From Cetobacterium ceti (lineage in GTDB: Bacteria; Fusobacteriota; Fusobacteriia; Fusobacteriales; Fusobacteriaceae): 64,000 bases of DNA. Shown piece after piece: positions 1 to 7,083 of this stretch. The stretch is taken from positions 1 to 64,000 of the forward strand of contig NZ_FUWX01000004.1 of the NCBI RefSeq assembly GCF_900167275.1. The letters are read 5' to 3'. Made by a program: the position numbers and the translations under genes. The notes under the pieces were generated by a model. The model worked only from the letters and a program-made list of their open reading frames with translations. It searched no databases and was not told the origin of the DNA. Numbering within the stretch: position 1 is the stretch's first letter; every line of letters starts with the position of its first letter.

Positions 1-137
1 AAGCATCTAAGCGGGAAACTGACTTCAAGATAAGTATTCTTTTAGACATCTTCGAGACTAGGAGATTGATAGGTTGGGGGTGTAAGAGTAGCAATGCTTT
101 TAGCTGACCAATACTAATATGTCGAAGTCTTAACCTT
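1..137 (+). rRNA. 23S ribosomal RNA, 3' end (partial)
   Basis: This is the last ~137 nt of a 23S rRNA gene; the rest lies upstream of the window. It matches the conserved 3' domain: the 'gattgataggttggg' helix, the 'tgtaagagtagcaatgc' strand, the 'gctgaccaatactaat' segment and a terminal 'cttaacctt'. The end was placed by analogy with the E. coli 3' terminus and may be off by a few bases. A 5S gene follows after a ~47-nt A+T-rich spacer, so this is the distal part of a 16S-23S-5S operon. Confidence 0.95.
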
Positions 138-184
138 TAAATACTACTATATAGTTTCAAGTGTTCAAAATAACACAAAATATT

Positions 185-302
185 GATTGGTAACTATGGC
201 TACGAGGGTACACCCAGTAACATTCCGAACCTGGAAGTTAAGCTCGTAAACGTCGAAAGTACTTGGGGGGCAGCCCCCTGGGAGGATAGAAAGTTGCCAA
301 TC
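185..302 (+). rRNA. 5S ribosomal RNA
   Basis: A 118-nt gene whose ends pair (gattggtaac at the start, gttgccaatc at the end) and which contains the conserved 5S core 'cattccgaacctggaagttaagc' split over loops B/C. The terminal stem is followed at once by a run of seven T residues (303-309), so the 5S end stem plus T-run may also terminate the rRNA operon. It lies 47 nt downstream of the 23S end in the usual order. Confidence 0.95.
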
Positions 303-344
303 TTTTTTTATTTTTTGGAAAGTATTTAAAATTTTACAAATGGC

Positions 345-365
345 ATAGTTTGATAAGCAAACTAT
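345..365 (+). repeat. Inverted repeat downstream of the rRNA operon
   Basis: An 8-bp perfect inverted repeat (atagtttg / caaactat, 5-nt loop) with weaker flanking pairing (acaaat / atttgt). It lies between the 5S T-run and the ferredoxin promoter. There is no T-run directly after it, so it is not a clean terminator; its role is unknown. Confidence 0.5.
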
Positions 366-400
366 TTGTGTAATTTGTGTAAAAAAACATTTTTCAGCCC

Positions 401-429
401 TTGACATTTGTTAGCTTTTCGGATATATT
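401..429 (+). promoter_or_regulatory. Sigma-70 type promoter for the ferredoxin genes
   Basis: A perfect -35 TTGACA (401-406), 17-nt spacer and -10 TATATT (424-429). Transcription would start near 436 and give a ~30-nt leader carrying the ribosome binding site GGAGG (456-460) before the first ferredoxin ATG at 468. Confidence 0.8.
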
Positions 430-467
430 GATATAGGAGATTAAAATATTGGGTAGGAGGTAACATT

Positions 468-641
468 ATGTACGTTATAGATAAAGATACATGTGTAGGA
501 TGTGGATCATGTGAAGGAACTTGTCCAGTATCAGCAATATCGGCTGATGATAACGGAAAGTACGAGATTGGAGAGTCTTGTGTTGACTGTGGATCATGCG
601 CTGGAGTATGTCCAGTAGAAGCTATTGCAGCTGGAAACTAA
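468..641 (+). CDS. 2[4Fe-4S] ferredoxin, copy 1
   Basis: A 57-residue clostridial-type ferredoxin, a small cytoplasmic electron carrier for low-potential reactions (for example with pyruvate:ferredoxin oxidoreductase). Two Cys motifs are visible: C9-x2-C12-x2-C15-x3-C19-P and C38-x2-C41-x2-C44-x3-C48-P, each the CxxCxxCxxxCP pattern of one [4Fe-4S] cluster. The two halves show the internal duplication typical of the family. The ATG follows GGTAGGAGG with 7-nt spacing. It sits behind its own consensus promoter and 70 nt upstream of a second ferredoxin gene of nearly the same length. Family assignment is firm; the redox partners are not visible here. Confidence 0.96.
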   Translation: MYVIDKDTCVGCGSCEGTCPVSAISADDNGKYEIGESCVDCGSCAGVCPVEAIAAGN

Positions 642-711
642 TAAGGTAATTAATTTTAACTAAAATATAAAAACCAAAAACCAAAAATAAAAAATATATG
701 GAGGAATGATT

Positions 712-882
712 ATGCACGTAATAGATAAAGAAGTATGTATAGGTTGTGGAGCTTGTGAGGCAGTATGTCCAGTATCAGCAATATCAGCTGACGCAGATGG
801 AAAAAGAGAAATAAACGATACTTGTATCGACTGTGGATCATGTGCAGCTACATGTCCAGTAGATGCTATATCAGCAGAGTAA
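712..882 (+). CDS. 2[4Fe-4S] ferredoxin, copy 2
   Basis: A 56-residue ferredoxin closely related to the gene just upstream (same VIDK start, shared CPVSAISAD and DCGSCA segments), so the pair looks like a local tandem duplication. Both CxxCxxCxxxCP cluster motifs are intact (C9-C19 and C38-C48). The start ATG follows GGAGG (701-705) with 6-nt spacing. No separate promoter was seen in the 70-nt gap, which is A-rich, so it is probably co-transcribed with copy 1. A 13-bp hairpin follows 13 nt after the stop. Differences are concentrated around the Cys motifs (for example T18 to V, K31Y to K31R), so the two may not be fully interchangeable. Confidence 0.96.
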   Translation: MHVIDKEVCIGCGACEAVCPVSAISADADGKREINDTCIDCGSCAATCPVDAISAE

Positions 883-895
883 TAGTAATTAAAAG

Positions 896-922
896 ATAGC
901 CTAGGATTTTAATCTTAGGCTA
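896..922 (+). terminator. Hairpin after the ferredoxin genes
   Basis: A 13-bp stem (atagcctaggatt / aatcttaggctat, one G-U pair) directly downstream of the second ferredoxin. The tail is only TTTATAT, so termination may be partial and tRNA-Thr (8 nt downstream) could be transcribed by read-through. Confidence 0.65.
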
Positions 923-929
923 TTTATAT

Positions 930-1005
930 GCCACCTTAGCTCAGTAGGTAGAGCAATACCATGGTAAGGTAGAGGTCGTTGGTTCGATTCCGATAGGTGG
1001 CACCA
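930..1005 (+). tRNA. tRNA-Thr (anticodon GGU)
   Basis: A 76-nt cloverleaf: acceptor stem GCCACCT/AGGTGGC, D-arm GCTC...GAGC, anticodon loop 961-967 with U33 and anticodon GGT (963-965), 5-nt variable loop, T-arm GTTGG-TTCGATT-CCGAT, discriminator A and an encoded CCA. G1-C72 and C2-G71 fit threonine identity. Oddities: A32 in the anticodon loop and an A27-G43 mismatch closing the anticodon stem. Confidence 0.95.
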
Positions 1006-1022
1006 TAGGATAAATATCAGAG

Positions 1023-1048
1023 GAGCTAGAATTTCTAGCTCTTTTTTT
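1023..1048 (+). terminator. Intrinsic terminator after tRNA-Thr
   Basis: A stem of about 8-9 bp (gagctagaa / tttctagctc, small A/T loop) followed by seven T residues. Confidence 0.8.
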
Positions 1049-1056
1049 GTTATAAT
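1048..1056 (+). promoter_or_regulatory. Extended -10 promoter for the helicase-nuclease gene
   Basis: TGTTATAAT, an extended -10 element (TGn plus a perfect TATAAT), just after the tRNA terminator and ~28 nt upstream of the ATG. No good -35 is visible because the T-run of the terminator occupies that space. Confidence 0.5.
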
Positions 1057-1083
1057 GAAAATATTAAAGAAAGGGAGGAGCCA

Positions 1084-3891
1084 ATGAAATTTGATAATTT
1101 AAATGAAAATCAAAGAGAGGCAGTTTTATCAATTAAAGGACCTGTACTTATTATAGCTGGACCAGGATCTGGGAAAACAAGAACTTTAGTTGAGAGAATA
1201 AGTTATATGCTTGAGGAAAAAAGAATACCTCCAGAAAAAATACTTGTAACAACATTTACAGAAAAAGCTGCAAGGGAATTAATAACTAGAGTTTATAACA
1301 GAATAGAAGATAAAAGTATAAATTTAAATGAACTTTATATAGGAACTATACACTCGGTATGTTTGAAAATAATAGATGAATTTATAGACAAAACAGATTT
1401 ATATCAGGGATATGAAATTTTAGATGATATTAATCAAAAGTTTTTTATATATAAAAAATTTAAAGAGTTTAAAGAACTAGAAGAGTATGATTCTTTTTTT
1501 CAAGGTAGATTTTTACCTAATAATTGGAAAAAGGCAAAATTTTTACAAAAGTGGTTTAATAGATTTAGTGAAGAGGGAGAATCTATTGAAAAAATTAAAG
1601 AAAAAAATCAATTTTTAGGAGAAGCCTATGAAAAATATATTAAGTTATTAAAAAATAATAATATTCTAGATTTTGGAAATATTCAGAGAACTGCTTTAAA
1701 TATTTTAGAAAATAATAGTGAAGTTTTAGTTAAATTAAGAGAGCAACTGTCTTATATTATGATTGATGAGTATCAAGATACCAACGAGATACAAGAAAAA
1801 ATAATTTTTACTTTAGCTGGGGAAAATGGAAATCTTTGTGTGGTAGGAGATGATGATCAAGGGATATATAGATTTAGAGGGGCCACAATAAGAAATATAC
1901 TTCAATTTAAAGAGAGATATAGTGACCAATGTAAAGTAATTAAACTATCTATAAATTATCGTTCTCCATCTCATATAGTTAATTTTTGTAAGGAATGGAT
2001 AGAAAGTTTAAAATGGGATGAATTTAGATATGAAAAAGAAATTGAAGCTTTTGGTGATAAAAAAAATGATAAAATAGCTGTGGTTAAATTATCTGTAAAA
2101 AATTCAGAGATCCAATGGATGGATAGAATTTATAAGTTTATAAATTATTTAAAAAATAAAGAAATAATTGAAGATTACAATCAAATTGCATTTTTATTTA
2201 GATCTGTAAGAAATAAAAAAGTTATAAATTTAGGTCATTATCTAGAAGGAAAGGGGATTAAAGTCTATTCTCCAAGATCAAACTTATTCTTTTATAGAGA
2301 GGAAGTAAGGGTTGTTTTGGGAATATATTTAAGAATTTTTCCCAATGTAGAAGAAAATATTTTTAATAGTTCCTTAGGAATAGATATTAGAGATTATTAT
2401 ATAAGTGCTAATAATAAAGTTGAAAAAATGGAAAAATCTTATAAAGATTTAAAAAATTGGATTAAGAAAAAGAAAAAATATTATGAAGAAGATTTTAAAG
2501 GAAAAGAAAGTTTACTTTCTATTTTTTATGAAATTATTAGCTTAGAGTATTTTCAAAATATTTTTAATAAAACAGGAATCAATGTAGTAGAAAATAGAGA
2601 AAGTTATAATTTAGGAATATTTTCAAAAATACTAAAGGATTTTGAAATTTTATCTAAAGTGGAAATATTAACTAAGGAGAATTTAGAAAGAGTTATTGGA
2701 TATTTATTTAATAATCATTTGAAATTTTTAAAAGAAAGTGGAATAGATGAATATGAAGATTCAAAGGAGCAATCTCCTAAGGGAGCAATCTCATTTTTAA
2801 CAATTCATCAATCAAAAGGTTTAGAATTTCCTGTAGTTGTAATAGGGTCTCTAGAGGGAACTCCAATTAAAAAAGAAAATATACTAGATGGAGATTTAGA
2901 AAAAGCTTTTGAAAATAAGACTTCCTATGAACCTTTATATAGAACAGATGAATTCGATTTTTGGAGATTATTTTATACAGGATTTTCTAGAGCAAAAAAT
3001 TTATTAATACTTTCTTGTAATGAAAATGAAAAACTAAAGAATCCGGTGCCATCTTTGCCATTTAAAAGGCTTTATGATCAATTGCCAGATATAGCTAGTG
3101 GGAAATTGGATTTTAATAGTTTAAATTTAGATAAGGTAGAGGAGAGCAATTTAAAAGAAGTTTATACTTACACAGGAGATATAGGTCTTTATAGAAGATG
3201 CCCCTTTAAATATAAAATGAATAAAATATTTAAAATGGAAACTTCAAGTGGAATAGGATTAATTTATGGAAGACTTGTCCATGAAACAATAGAAAAACTA
3301 CATATTGAAATATTGGAAAAGGGCATAGAAAATATTATAGAAGAGGATATTTTTAAAATTTACTATAAAATATATTTTACTTTAAAAGAAAGTACTAATA
3401 TATCTTTAGGGAAAACTCAGCTAAATAAAGGTTTAAATCAAGTAAATGAATATTTTATCAGAGAAAAAAATATGTTAAATCTTCTGAAATATGTGGAAGA
3501 AAAAATATCTACAGTGGAGTCTTATGGAATTTTAGAAGGAACATTAGATATGGTTTTAGATAATGGGGATTCTTTAGAAATTGTAGATTTTAAAACTGGA
3601 GATGTTCCTTCGGAAGAGGAATATTTAGAAAGTTATAAAAAACAACTTCAATTTTATAGTTATATATTAGAGAAAAAGAAGAAAAAAAGTGTTACTAAGG
3701 GGATTTTATATTTTATTAAAACAGGAGAAAAAATAGAGGTAGATTTTCATAAGAAAATTATAGAAAAAAATATTGAAGAAAGCAAAAAAATAATTCTTAA
3801 TATTAATAGTAAAAATTTTGAAGAAAAAATCTATAATAAAGAAAAATGTAAAAATTGTGAGTTTTTCCATTATTGTACAGTGAATGTTTAA
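1084..3891 (+). CDS. UvrD-family helicase fused to a Cys-rich PD-(D/E)XK nuclease (AddAB/AdnAB-like single chain)
   Basis: A 935-aa superfamily 1A DNA helicase: Walker A A25-G-P-G-S-G-K-T32, a DEYQD Walker B near 226-232, motif III GDDDQGIYRFRG near 255-268, and a late HQSKGLEFP motif. The last ~230 residues form a RecB-type nuclease: H733, D822 and the D835-F-K837 core. Four cysteines bracket the nuclease as C706 ... C922-x2-C925-x5-C931, the pattern that binds an iron-sulfur 'staple' in AddB and Cas4 nucleases. It probably resects or repairs double-strand breaks. AddA and AddB are normally two proteins; here one chain carries the whole set, and no partner gene is adjacent. Start ATG follows GGGAGG. 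An alternative view is a stand-alone UvrD-like helicase-nuclease of another pathway. Confidence 0.85.
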   Translation: MKFDNLNENQREAVLSIKGPVLIIAGPGSGKTRTLVERISYMLEEKRIPPEKILVTTFTEKAARELITRVYNRIEDKSINLNELYIGTIHSVCLKIIDEFIDKTDLYQGYEILDDINQKFFIYKKFKEFKELEEYDSFFQGRFLPNNWKKAKFLQKWFNRFSEEGESIEKIKEKNQFLGEAYEKYIKLLKNNNILDFGNIQRTALNILENNSEVLVKLREQLSYIMIDEYQDTNEIQEKIIFTLAGENGNLCVVGDDDQGIYRFRGATIRNILQFKERYSDQCKVIKLSINYRSPSHIVNFCKEWIESLKWDEFRYEKEIEAFGDKKNDKIAVVKLSVKNSEIQWMDRIYKFINYLKNKEIIEDYNQIAFLFRSVRNKKVINLGHYLEGKGIKVYSPRSNLFFYREEVRVVLGIYLRIFPNVEENIFNSSLGIDIRDYYISANNKVEKMEKSYKDLKNWIKKKKKYYEEDFKGKESLLSIFYEIISLEYFQNIFNKTGINVVENRESYNLGIFSKILKDFEILSKVEILTKENLERVIGYLFNNHLKFLKESGIDEYEDSKEQSPKGAISFLTIHQSKGLEFPVVVIGSLEGTPIKKENILDGDLEKAFENKTSYEPLYRTDEFDFWRLFYTGFSRAKNLLILSCNENEKLKNPVPSLPFKRLYDQLPDIASGKLDFNSLNLDKVEESNLKEVYTYTGDIGLYRRCPFKYKMNKIFKMETSSGIGLIYGRLVHETIEKLHIEILEKGIENIIEEDIFKIYYKIYFTLKESTNISLGKTQLNKGLNQVNEYFIREKNMLNLLKYVEEKISTVESYGILEGTLDMVLDNGDSLEIVDFKTGDVPSEEEYLESYKKQLQFYSYILEKKKKKSVTKGILYFIKTGEKIEVDFHKKIIEKNIEESKKIILNINSKNFEEKIYNKEKCKNCEFFHYCTVNV

Positions 3892-3925
3892 ATTTACTAA
3901 TTTTATCAACTTTTTATGGAAAACA

Positions 3926-3934
3926 TGTTATAAT
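3926..3934 (+). promoter_or_regulatory. Extended -10 promoter for aroF
   Basis: TGTTATAAT, 38 nt upstream of the likely aroF start. The -35 region is weak. Confidence 0.5.
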
Positions 3935-3971
3935 ACAGGAAAATCAATTTTTTGTTTAGGTGATGAGAAGA

Positions 3972-4985
3972 ATGTATATTACGTTGAAAAAAACGGTAAC
4001 AGAGAAAGAAGTACAATATATTATAGATTTACTTGAAAGAAATAAGTTAGGAGCTCTATATATTGAAGATTTAGGCAATAAAAAAATAGGAATTATGGGA
4101 AGCAAAGATAGAATTCCTAAAACTGATATTGAAAAATTAGAATATGTAGAAGAGATACATATTATAAGTAAACCTTATAAGTTTGCAAGTAGAGAATTTA
4201 AAAAAGAGGATACAGTAGTAGAAATTAATGGAGTAAAAATAGGTGGAGGACATTTTGCACTTATGGGAGGTCCATGTTCTGTAGAGAGCGAAGAGATGAT
4301 TCTTGAAACAGCAAAGGGAGTTAAAAAAGCAGGTGGACAAATATTAAGAGGTGGAGCTTTTAAACCTAGAACATCTCCTTATGATTTCCAAGGGTTAGGA
4401 GAAGAAGGTCTTAAGTATTTAAGAGAAGCTGGAGATAAGTATGGACTTTTAGTAGTAACAGAAGTTATGGATAGTAAAGATATTCCCCTTGTGGCAAAAT
4501 ATGCAGATATTTTACAAGTGGGAGCTAGAAATATGCAAAACTTTAGTTTATTAAAAGAATTAGGGCAATGTGGAAAACCAGTTTTATTAAAAAGAGGAAT
4601 GAGTGCTACTATTAGAGAGTTTTTAATGGCAGGAGAGTATTTAATAGCCTTTGGAAATAGAGATGTAATTCTTTGTGAAAGAGGAATAAGAACATTTGAA
4701 ACAATGACTAGAAATACAGTGGATATAAATGCCATAGCTTTAATTAAAGAGAAAAGTCATCTACCAATAATAATAGACGCAAGTCATGGAACAGGGAGAA
4801 AATCCCTTGTGGAGCCTATAACCTTAGCAGGAATAATGGCAGGAGCCGATGGAGCGATGGTAGAAGTTCATAATAATCCAGCTTGTGCGTTGTCTGATGG
4901 AGAGCAATCCCTAGACGTAGCAGAATTTGAAAAATTTGCGAAGAAGTTTTTTAAATTGGTGGAGTTGAAAAAGGAGCTTATATAA
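3972..4985 (+). CDS. aroF: 3-deoxy-7-phosphoheptulonate (DAHP) synthase, type I-beta
   Basis: Condenses phosphoenolpyruvate and erythrose 4-phosphate, the first step of the shikimate pathway. From the ATG at 3972 the protein has 337 residues, matching the Thermotoga-type enzyme: an N-terminal ferredoxin-like regulatory domain (~1-70) that can confer Tyr/Phe inhibition, then a TIM barrel with [33 protein letters not shown] and the late HxxP/SLD segments. GTG 3960 and ATG 3963 are in-frame alternatives, but AGGTGA at 3958-3963 is a good ribosome binding site for 3972. Its stop overlaps the next start (TAATG), so pgeF is translationally coupled. No other shikimate gene is in the window. Confidence 0.94.
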   Translation: MYITLKKTVTEKEVQYIIDLLERNKLGALYIEDLGNKKIGIMGSKDRIPKTDIEKLEYVEEIHIISKPYKFASREFKKEDTVVEINGVKIGGGHFALMGGPCSVESEEMILETAKGVKKAGGQILRGGAFKPRTSPYDFQGLGEEGLKYLREAGDKYGLLVVTEVMDSKDIPLVAKYADILQVGARNMQNFSLLKELGQCGKPVLLKRGMSATIREFLMAGEYLIAFGNRDVILCERGIRTFETMTRNTVDINAIALIKEKSHLPIIIDASHGTGRKSLVEPITLAGIMAGADGAMVEVHNNPACALSDGEQSLDVAEFEKFAKKFFKLVELKKELI

Positions 4986-5689
4986 TGTTTAAAAATATGG
5001 GTGAATATTATATTTTAGAAGAGTTTAAAAAATATGGGATAAGAGCAATATATACTAATAAAAATTTTGGAAATGTGCAAAATATGGATATTAGAAAAAA
5101 ATTATTAAAAGATAATAAAACTTTTATTTTTGGAAAGCAAACTCATTCGAAAAATATAGTTATCATAGGAGAAAACTCAGAAAATTTTTATGATAATACA
5201 GATGGATTTGTAAGTTCAAGAAAAGATATTATGATTTTTACTCAGTATGCAGATTGTTTACCAATATATTTTTATGATAAAGAAAAGAAAATAATAGGGC
5301 TTTGTCATTCAGGATGGAGTGGAACTTTTAAAGAGATTGGAAGAGAAACTTTAAAGATATTTTTAGAAAAATATGGAAGTAAAAAAGAAGATATTTTAAT
5401 TGGGTTTGGAATAGGAATTTCTTGGAAAAATTATGAAGTTGGAAGAGAATTTTATGAAAATTTTAAGGAAAAATTTTCTGAAAAAGATTTAAAAGAAGTT
5501 TTTTATTTTAAAGGTACAAAAATATTTTTTGACAATCAAAGATTAAATAAAAATTTAATGATATCCTATGGAATAGAAGAAAGAAATATTATTGAAAATG
5601 ATTTATGCACTTTTGAGGGGAATTTTCATTCCTATAGAAGGGATAAACAGGAAGCAGGAAGAAATGGAGCCTATATATATTTCGATTAA
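4985..5689 (+). CDS. pgeF: PgeF/YfiH family multicopper polyphenol oxidase-like protein
   Basis: A 234-aa member of the DUF152 family (YfiH, YlmD), described in other bacteria as a peptidoglycan editing factor and as a purine-nucleoside-acting laccase-fold enzyme. The zinc/copper-binding residues are visible: His in QTHS (~54), Cys in the YADCLPIYF segment (~94) and His in CHSGWSGT (~113). The length fits the family (230-250). It overlaps aroF by one base and is itself overlapped by the lipoprotein gene by 26 nt. The coupling to a NlpC/P60-fold lipoprotein fits a cell-wall role, but that is inference. Confidence 0.88.
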   Translation: MFKNMGEYYILEEFKKYGIRAIYTNKNFGNVQNMDIRKKLLKDNKTFIFGKQTHSKNIVIIGENSENFYDNTDGFVSSRKDIMIFTQYADCLPIYFYDKEKKIIGLCHSGWSGTFKEIGRETLKIFLEKYGSKKEDILIGFGIGISWKNYEVGREFYENFKEKFSEKDLKEVFYFKGTKIFFDNQRLNKNLMISYGIEERNIIENDLCTFEGNFHSYRRDKQEAGRNGAYIYFD

Positions 5690-6233
5690 AAGAATAATAT
5701 GTATATTTATTTTAATTATTATAGGTGGGTGTGCAACTATTCCTAAAAAAATAGTTTGGCAAGATGCTCAAGAAGTTCAAGCTCATAGTTATAAACTTCG
5801 AACTGGAGATATAATAATAAAAAATAAAGTTTGGAATGAACCTATATCTTGGGGTGGTCATTGTGGAGTAATGATAAATGATTATTATGTGGGAGATTAT
5901 CCAAAAATAGGAGTAAATTTTTATCCTTTACCACCGGAAGTATGGCTCAATGAAAAAAGAAAAGTTGTTGTTTTAAGATATAAGGATTTCACAGATAAAT
6001 TTAGAAAAAAATTTATGGAAAATGCTTGGAAATATAGTCATAGTAAATATTTAATAACATTAAATAAAAAAAATCCTAAAGATTTTTATTGCTCTAAATA
6101 TGTGTGGTTTTTATTTTATAAAACTGCAAAGGATTTAGGATATAATTTAGATATTGATAGTAATAAAGGACTTTTAGTATTTCCCTATGATTTTTTAGAT
6201 TCTAAATATCTAGAACAGGTTATAATAAAATAA
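5664..6233 (+). CDS. YiiX-like permuted NlpC/P60-fold lipoprotein
   Basis: From the ATG at 5664 (preceded by GCAGGAAGA) the protein has 189 residues. It begins with a short lipoprotein signal: hydrophobic IICIFILIIIGG followed by Cys at ~24 (lipobox I-G-G-C). The mature part has the circularly permuted papain-like layout of the YiiX/YaeF (C92) family: RTGDIII, then GGHCGVMI containing the probable catalytic His, then FYCSKYVWFLFY with the probable nucleophile Cys. These enzymes are predicted amidases or lipid hydrolases; the substrate is unknown. An upstream in-frame ATG at 5592 would lie deep in pgeF and hide the signal peptide, so it was rejected. A strong terminator follows the stop. Confidence 0.8.
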   Translation: MEPIYISIKRIICIFILIIIGGCATIPKKIVWQDAQEVQAHSYKLRTGDIIIKNKVWNEPISWGGHCGVMINDYYVGDYPKIGVNFYPLPPEVWLNEKRKVVVLRYKDFTDKFRKKFMENAWKYSHSKYLITLNKKNPKDFYCSKYVWFLFYKTAKDLGYNLDIDSNKGLLVFPYDFLDSKYLEQVIIK

Positions 6234-6256
6234 GGAGGATTTTCCTCCTTATTTTA
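6229..6256. terminator. Bidirectional terminator
   Basis: An 8-9 bp stem (aaggagga / tcctcctt) with a TT loop and T/A tracts on both sides, between the convergent lipoprotein and repressor genes. Confidence 0.8.
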
Positions 6257-6919
6257 GTTTATATCACTAATTACTTTTATAACTTTTCCTACTACTTTAA
6301 AATCCTCTCCAGGACCTATATAAATAGGTGGATAGTTGGGATTATCACTTATTAAAGCTAAATATTCCTTAGAAATTTTAATTCTTTTAACAAAAGCTTC
6401 TTCATTGATGAAAAAAGCTCCAATTTCTCCATTTCTAAGCTCTATTTCTTTTTTACAAATGATAATGGATCCATTTTTAATAGTTGGTTCCATAGAATCT
6501 CCTTGAACATTTACAGCAAAAACATTTTCTGTAGTTTTTAATCCAGGAATAGATATATAATCACAAATATCCTCCTCAGTAAAAGTTCCTAATCCAGCAC
6601 TTATTCTTTCAAAAAGTGGAATTGAATTATCAGAAATATTATTTGTATTAACCTCTTTAGTTAATTTTTTTAATTTATCTAAAATAATATTTGGAGTTCT
6701 TTCAATAGCGGCTAAATAAAAGAATTTTTCTCCTTCTGAATCAGATAATCCTAAAATTTCTACCATTTTGATTAAAACTTCTGAACTAGGAGGATTTTTA
6801 ACTTCTCCTCTTTCTATGGAATTAAAATAGGATTGAGTAATTCCTACTAATTTAGCAAATTTATTTTGACTATATCCCAAGGATTCTCTTTTTGCTCTTA
6901 AAAAGCTTTTGAAATCCAT
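6254..6919 (-). CDS. LexA-like repressor: HTH (Cro/CI type) plus S24 autopeptidase
   Basis: A 221-aa transcriptional regulator. Residues 4-60 form a Cro/CI-type helix-turn-helix (SQNKFAKLVGITQSYFNSIE). Residues ~100-221 are an S24 peptidase domain with all the elements of RecA-stimulated self-cleavage: scissile A108-G109 (RISAGLG), nucleophile Ser142 (QGDSMEP) and general-base Lys178 (AFVKRI). The spacing is close to that in LexA. The HTH is CI-like rather than the winged helix of classical LexA, so it could be a prophage-derived repressor or the functional SOS regulator of this lineage; no phage genes lie nearby. It has its own consensus promoter overlapped by an inverted repeat, and a divergent small gene with another inverted repeat. 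Confidence 0.9.
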   Translation of the reverse strand: MDFKSFLRAKRESLGYSQNKFAKLVGITQSYFNSIERGEVKNPPSSEVLIKMVEILGLSDSEGEKFFYLAAIERTPNIILDKLKKLTKEVNTNNISDNSIPLFERISAGLGTFTEEDICDYISIPGLKTTENVFAVNVQGDSMEPTIKNGSIIICKKEIELRNGEIGAFFINEEAFVKRIKISKEYLALISDNPNYPPIYIGPGEDFKVVGKVIKVISDIN

Positions 6920-6939
6920 TATAAACCTCCTTATAAATG

Positions 6940-6962
6940 TTTATAGTTAATTGTACTATAAA
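6940..6962. promoter_or_regulatory. Operator-like inverted repeat on the repressor promoter
   Basis: A perfect 8-bp inverted repeat, TTTATAGT-N7-ACTATAAA, that covers the minus-strand -10 (6950-6955). This position suits autorepression by the S24 regulator. Binding is inferred. Confidence 0.6.
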
Positions 6963-6978
6963 TATATTTAAATTTCAA
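6950..6978 (-). promoter_or_regulatory. Promoter of the LexA-like repressor gene
   Basis: Reading the minus strand: -35 TTGAAA (6978-6973), 17-nt spacer, -10 TACAAT (6955-6950), ~31 nt before the ATG, with AAGGAGG in the leader. Confidence 0.75.
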
Positions 6979-6995
6979 TTGAATATAGAAAACTA

Positions 6996-7024
6996 TTGAC
7001 AATATTAGGAAGTTAAAGTAAAAT
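6996..7024 (+). promoter_or_regulatory. Promoter of the divergent 65-aa gene
   Basis: -35 TTGACA (6996-7001), 17-nt spacer, -10 TAAAAT (7019-7024). The predicted start near 7031 lies inside the inverted repeat at 7023-7048. Confidence 0.75.
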
Positions 7025-7048
7025 TTATCTATAGGGTTATAGATAAAT
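7023..7048. promoter_or_regulatory. Operator-like inverted repeat, perfect 11-bp arms
   Basis: ATTTATCTATA-GGGT-TATAGATAAAT, an 11-bp perfect inverted repeat with a 4-nt centre. It overlaps the -10 and predicted start of the divergent gene. A further TATAGATA half-copy follows at 7048-7055. It shares the TATAG/CTATA core with the repeat at 6940-6962, so both are likely targets of the adjacent repressor. Confidence 0.65.
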
Positions 7049-7083
7049 ATAGATAACCTTGATACTATATTGGGGTGGGATGA

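Noticed and set aside
165-407. An open reading frame on the minus strand of 80 codons across the 5S gene.
   Set aside because: It runs antisense to the 5S rRNA and its promoter region and has no protein similarity that I can see.
4379-4735. A 118-codon minus-strand frame inside aroF, and similar long antisense frames inside obg, rny, citF and recG.
   Set aside because: All lie opposite strongly conserved proteins in the usual shadow frames of A+T-rich purine-biased genes and have no ribosome binding site of their own.
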